Shown: one piece after another, positions 37,605 to 40,687 of the stretch | How positions within the stretch are numbered: position 1 is the stretch's first letter | How the letters are laid out: each line of letters begins with the position of its first letter | Origin: an uncultured Halieaceae bacterium | Lineage (GTDB): Bacteria; Pseudomonadota; Gammaproteobacteria; Pseudomonadales; Halieaceae | NCBI GenBank assembly: GCA_913048495.1 | Contig: CAJWWA010000002.1 | Location: 1 to 40,687 of the forward strand | Direction of reading: 5' to 3' | DNA length: 40,687 bases | Translations under genes and position numbers: made by a program | The notes under the pieces: generated by a model | Told to the model about the DNA's origin: nothing | The model's database searches: none | The model's input: the letters and a program-made list of their open reading frames with translations, nothing else

Positions 37605-39842
37605 TCAGCCGCCGCGGGCGTGCGCGCGCACGGCGGCCATGAACTCGCTGCCCCAGAGCGCGATATCGTAGTAGCGCACCGAGTCGAAGGCCTCCGCCAG
37701 GCGGCTGCGGGCCTCGTCGCGGCTGAGGGTCAGGGCCAGGTAGCAGGTGGTGACCAGTTCGTGCGGGTCGTGCGGGTTGGTGAGGATGGCGCCGCGCAGC
37801 TCCGCGGCGGCGCCCGCGAACTCGGAGAGCACCAGCACCCCGCAGCCGCCGGTCTTGCCCTGGGTCGCGACATACTCCTTGGCGACCAGGTTGAGGCCGT
37901 CGCGCAGCGGGGTGATCCACATGACGTCGGCCACGGCGTAGTAGGCCACGAGCTGCTCGAAGGGCACGCTGCGGAAGAAGAACTGCAGCGGCATCCAGCC
38001 GATCTGCGCGAAGCGGCCGTTGATGCGGCCGACGGTCTGCTCGATCTGCGTCTGCAGTTCGTCGTAGATCGTCATGCCCTGCGCCGCCGGGACGCAGATG
38101 GTCACCAGCGTGACCTTGCCGCGCAGTTCCGGGTTCTCCTCCAGCAGCGTCTCCCAGGCGATGAGCTTCTCGAGGATGCCCTTGGTGAAATCGAGTCGCT
38201 CCACCGACAGCACGAGCTTCTGACCCTTGAGTTCCTCGCGCAGTTCGCCGATGCGCGCCTGCACCGCCTCGTCGTCCAGGGCGCCCTGCACGCGGCCGAG
38301 ATCGAGGCCCACGGGGTGCGCGCCCAGGCCGATGCGCCGCCCGGCGACCTCGATCTCGGACGTCATTTCCTCGAGGCCCACGGCGCAGCCGTAGGTGAAG
38401 AAGCGCGGCGCGCAGTTGACCTTCTCGAGCGTTTCTATCGGCATCACCCCCCGGGCCACGTCGACGAAATTCTCTGCCTGCCGCGGTATGTGGAAACCGA
38501 TGTAGTCGCACTGCAGCAGGCTGCCGACGATCTGCCGGCGCCAGGGCAGCACGTTGAACACGTCCGCCGACGGGAAATAGGTGTGGTGGAAGAAGGCGAT
38601 GGTCAGGTCCGGGCGCAGCTCGCGCAGGTAGGCGGGCACCATCCACAGGTTGTAGTCGTGGATCCAGATCACCGCGCCCTCGGCGGCCTCGGCGGCAGCG
38701 CGCTCGGCAAAGCGCCGGTTAACGTCGAGGAAGACGTTCCAGTGCTCCTCGTGAAAGCTCGCCCGCTCCCAGAACGTGTGCAGCGTCGGCCAGAAGGCCT
38801 CCTTGGAGAAACGCTTGTAGAAGATGTCGACGTCCGCCGCGGAGAGCGCCACCCGCGCCGCCACCAGCTTCGGGTAGCGCTCGAGGTCGACATCCGTGTG
38901 CACCTCGAAGGGGCCGAGGTCCGGATCGTCGATGGCCCAGGCCACCCAGGAGCCGGCGCGGCCGTCGGCGAAGAACGACAGCAGCGTCGGCAGGATGCCG
39001 TTCGGCGACTTCGGCCGCCGCCGCTTGCGCTCGCCGTCCTCGACGAACTCCTCGTAGGGCAGACGGTGGTAGACGATGACCAGGTCCGACTTGCCCGTCC
39101 GGCTCACGGCCTGCAGCTCTGCATCGACGCCTTCGCTGCCGAGGAAGCCGAAGTAGTGGAAGGCCTCGAGGATACCGCCGGCGCCCGGTTCGCGCGCATG
39201 GTAAACCCGGGCGAGCTCCTGGGTGGCGAGCAGCAGGCCCTCCTCCGAGTCGCCCACGCAAACGCCCTTGAAGCCCTGCTCGTACATGGAAAGGTCGTTC
39301 AGCGTATCGCCGGCGACCATCACCTCTTCCGGGTCAAGGCCGAGGTGCGCCACCAGCCGCGTCAGCGTGCGGCCCTTGTTGACGCCCTTGGGCAGCACGT
39401 CGAAGTACTTGCCGGCGGAGAAGAGCAGGTCACAGCCGAGCTCCGCGACGGTGCGGCGCACGGCGTCGTCGATGTGGTGCTCCTCGCAGAAGTAGGAGCA
39501 GCGCCGCTCCTGCGGCACCTCCTGCCGCTGCAGCTCCGCGAAGCGCGCCAGCGCCTCCGCCACGACGTGTTCGCCCGGCCAGAGCTGGTCGATCGGTTCC
39601 TGCAGGGCGAGCACTGGCTGCTGGGTCGCACCGTGAACCACCGTCGCGCCGACATCGCTGATGATGTAGTCCGGCTGGGGGATGGTCGGGTCCGCGAGGA
39701 GCGGGAGGACGTGCTCCAGGCCGCGACCGGTCACGAAGACCAGGTCGATGCCGGGGTGGGCGGCGATGAGCTGGTAGAGCCTGAGGCGACCCTCCTGGTC
39801 GCCGCCTAGAAAGGTGCCGTCGAGGTCTGTGGCTAGAAGCAT
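37605..39842 (-). CDS. ggpPS: bifunctional HAD-phosphatase/GT20 synthase, GgpPS-like (glucosylglycerol-phosphate phosphatase/synthase)
   Basis: N-terminal ATDLDGTFLGGDQEGRL HAD-IIB domain; C-terminal WIHDYNLWMVPAYLRELRPDLTIAFFHHTYFPSADVFNVLPWR GT20 domain. Confidence 0.85.
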   Translation of the reverse strand: MLLATDLDGTFLGGDQEGRLRLYQLIAAHPGIDLVFVTGRGLEHVLPLLADPTIPQPDYIISDVGATVVHGATQQPVLALQEPIDQLWPGEHVVAEALARFAELQRQEVPQERRCSYFCEEHHIDDAVRRTVAELGCDLLFSAGKYFDVLPKGVNKGRTLTRLVAHLGLDPEEVMVAGDTLNDLSMYEQGFKGVCVGDSEEGLLLATQELARVYHAREPGAGGILEAFHYFGFLGSEGVDAELQAVSRTGKSDLVIVYHRLPYEEFVEDGERKRRRPKSPNGILPTLLSFFADGRAGSWVAWAIDDPDLGPFEVHTDVDLERYPKLVAARVALSAADVDIFYKRFSKEAFWPTLHTFWERASFHEEHWNVFLDVNRRFAERAAAEAAEGAVIWIHDYNLWMVPAYLRELRPDLTIAFFHHTYFPSADVFNVLPWRRQIVGSLLQCDYIGFHIPRQAENFVDVARGVMPIETLEKVNCAPRFFTYGCAVGLEEMTSEIEVAGRRIGLGAHPVGLDLGRVQGALDDEAVQARIGELREELKGQKLVLSVERLDFTKGILEKLIAWETLLEENPELRGKVTLVTICVPAAQGMTIYDELQTQIEQTVGRINGRFAQIGWMPLQFFFRSVPFEQLVAYYAVADVMWITPLRDGLNLVAKEYVATQGKTGGCGVLVLSEFAGAAAELRGAILTNPHDPHELVTTCYLALTLSRDEARSRLAEAFDSVRYYDIALWGSEFMAAVRAHARGG

Positions 39843-40032
39843 AACGCTTGGCGCCTTCCGGCCGGTCGGTATCGGGGCCGCACCCCGCCACCGCGACCCG
39901 CGCCGCTGGTTCCTCCTGTGGGGAAATACTCAGGGTTGCGCGCCCGCCAGTGGCGAACGCCCTTTTAAAAACCCTATCACAGGCTCCGTGGAGCGGCCAG
40001 CGGCGGGCCCGGTGGCACCCCCGGCCCGAGCG

Positions 40033-40416
40033 TTAGAGCCGGGTAACCACGGCCCAGGTCGCGCAGCCCAGCAGCCCGAGCTGGCAGAGCATGCCGATGC
40101 CCATGCCCGGCCCGCGCTTCGCCGGGTCCTTCACATAGCTGTTGCGGTAGAGGATGCGGCCGAGGAAAAAGCCGAGGCCGAGGAGCGGTGCGACCAGGGG
40201 TACCGTGAACCACCAGGCCGTGATCCACAGCGCCGGCAGCACGATCACCAGCTGTTCCAGCGTGTTCATCTGCACGCGGTAGGCGCGGTCGAAGTCCGGG
40301 TGACCGCTGCAGGCCGGCGCTTCGATGCCGTGGCGCACCCGTTCGCGGCCCACGAGCATGGCGAAGGCGAGGTACTGGGCGAGCAGCAGCAGGGTGACGA
40401 GCGCGGTAAACTCCAT
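40033..40416 (-). CDS. MAPEG family membrane protein
   Basis: RVQMNTLEQLVIVLPALWITAWWF MAPEG motif; likely start MEFTALV at 40416 rather than 40557. Confidence 0.85.
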   Translation of the reverse strand: MEFTALVTLLLLAQYLAFAMLVGRERVRHGIEAPACSGHPDFDRAYRVQMNTLEQLVIVLPALWITAWWFTVPLVAPLLGLGFFLGRILYRNSYVKDPAKRGPGMGIGMLCQLGLLGCATWAVVTRL

Positions 40417-40555
40417 GGGCGGGCTCCGGTCCGGGTTGGCCGTCAGCATAGCCTGCCCGGGCCCGCCCTGCACGGGCAGCGACGGAATCCCGGCACAGCG
40501 CCGTAGAAGGGACCAGGCACAGCGGCACCCGGGGCAGCGCAGGAGGACGAACGCC

Positions 40556-40687
40556 ATGGCCGAAAGACTGCTTTGCGGCGGCGTGCTCGCGCTGCTGCTA
40601 CTGCTCGCGGGCTGCGGGGGCGGCGGGGGCGGCGGTGGTGGTGGTGGCGACAGCCCCCCCGCCTCGGTACCCCCCGCTGCAGACGCG
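40556..40687 (+). CDS. predicted lipoprotein with poly-Gly linker (truncated by window end)
   Basis: ATG 10 nt after AGGAGG; MAERLLCGGVLALLLLLAGC lipobox followed by 11 Gly then DSPPASVPPAADA; open to the window edge so absent from ORF track. Confidence 0.75.
   Translation, partial: MAERLLCGGVLALLLLLAGCGGGGGGGGGGGDSPPASVPPAADA

Noticed and set aside
36225-39809. 1194-aa plus-strand ORF
   Set aside because: Antisense to two confidently assigned genes (GgpPS-like and GH13_18); low-complexity translation typical of spurious ORFs in high-GC DNA

Overview
High-GC, densely coded proteobacterial chromosomal window with no RNA genes, IS elements or CRISPR arrays that I could recognise. About 4-23438 reads as one catabolic island. 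It contains a GntR/UTRA regulator, a TonB-dependent receptor, a Tat-type FAD amine oxidase coupled to a c-type cytochrome, and a sodium:solute symporter. It also contains two PuuE/imidase-like polysaccharide-deacetylase-fold proteins, a nitrilase homologue with an apparently altered catalytic triad, two VOC proteins (one exported) and an exported DUF1838 protein. Further members are a cupin with a long His/Asp tail, a His-rich Ni/Co-type transporter, an amidohydrolase, two class III CoA-transferases, a stand-alone LeuCD pair, an HMG-CoA-lyase-like protein and an aldehyde dehydrogenase. Six copies of an AT-rich 21-bp motif (consensus about TGTTATAAWGATATATCAATA) occur in five intergenic regions of this island, suggesting one regulon. 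Part of the content fits a route citraconate -> (R)-citramalate -> (R)-citramalyl-CoA -> acetyl-CoA + pyruvate, fed by periplasmic oxidation of a nitrogenous substrate; this is inference. From 23.4 kb onward content is more ordinary: UbiA, DUF3445, ThpR, MetC, GST, DUF819, metzincin lipoprotein, PaaI thioesterase, Tdh/Kbl and M28 peptidase. It also includes a GgpPS-like HAD-GT20 fusion next to a GH13_18 phosphorylase, which is probably glucosylglycerol synthesis and recycling.
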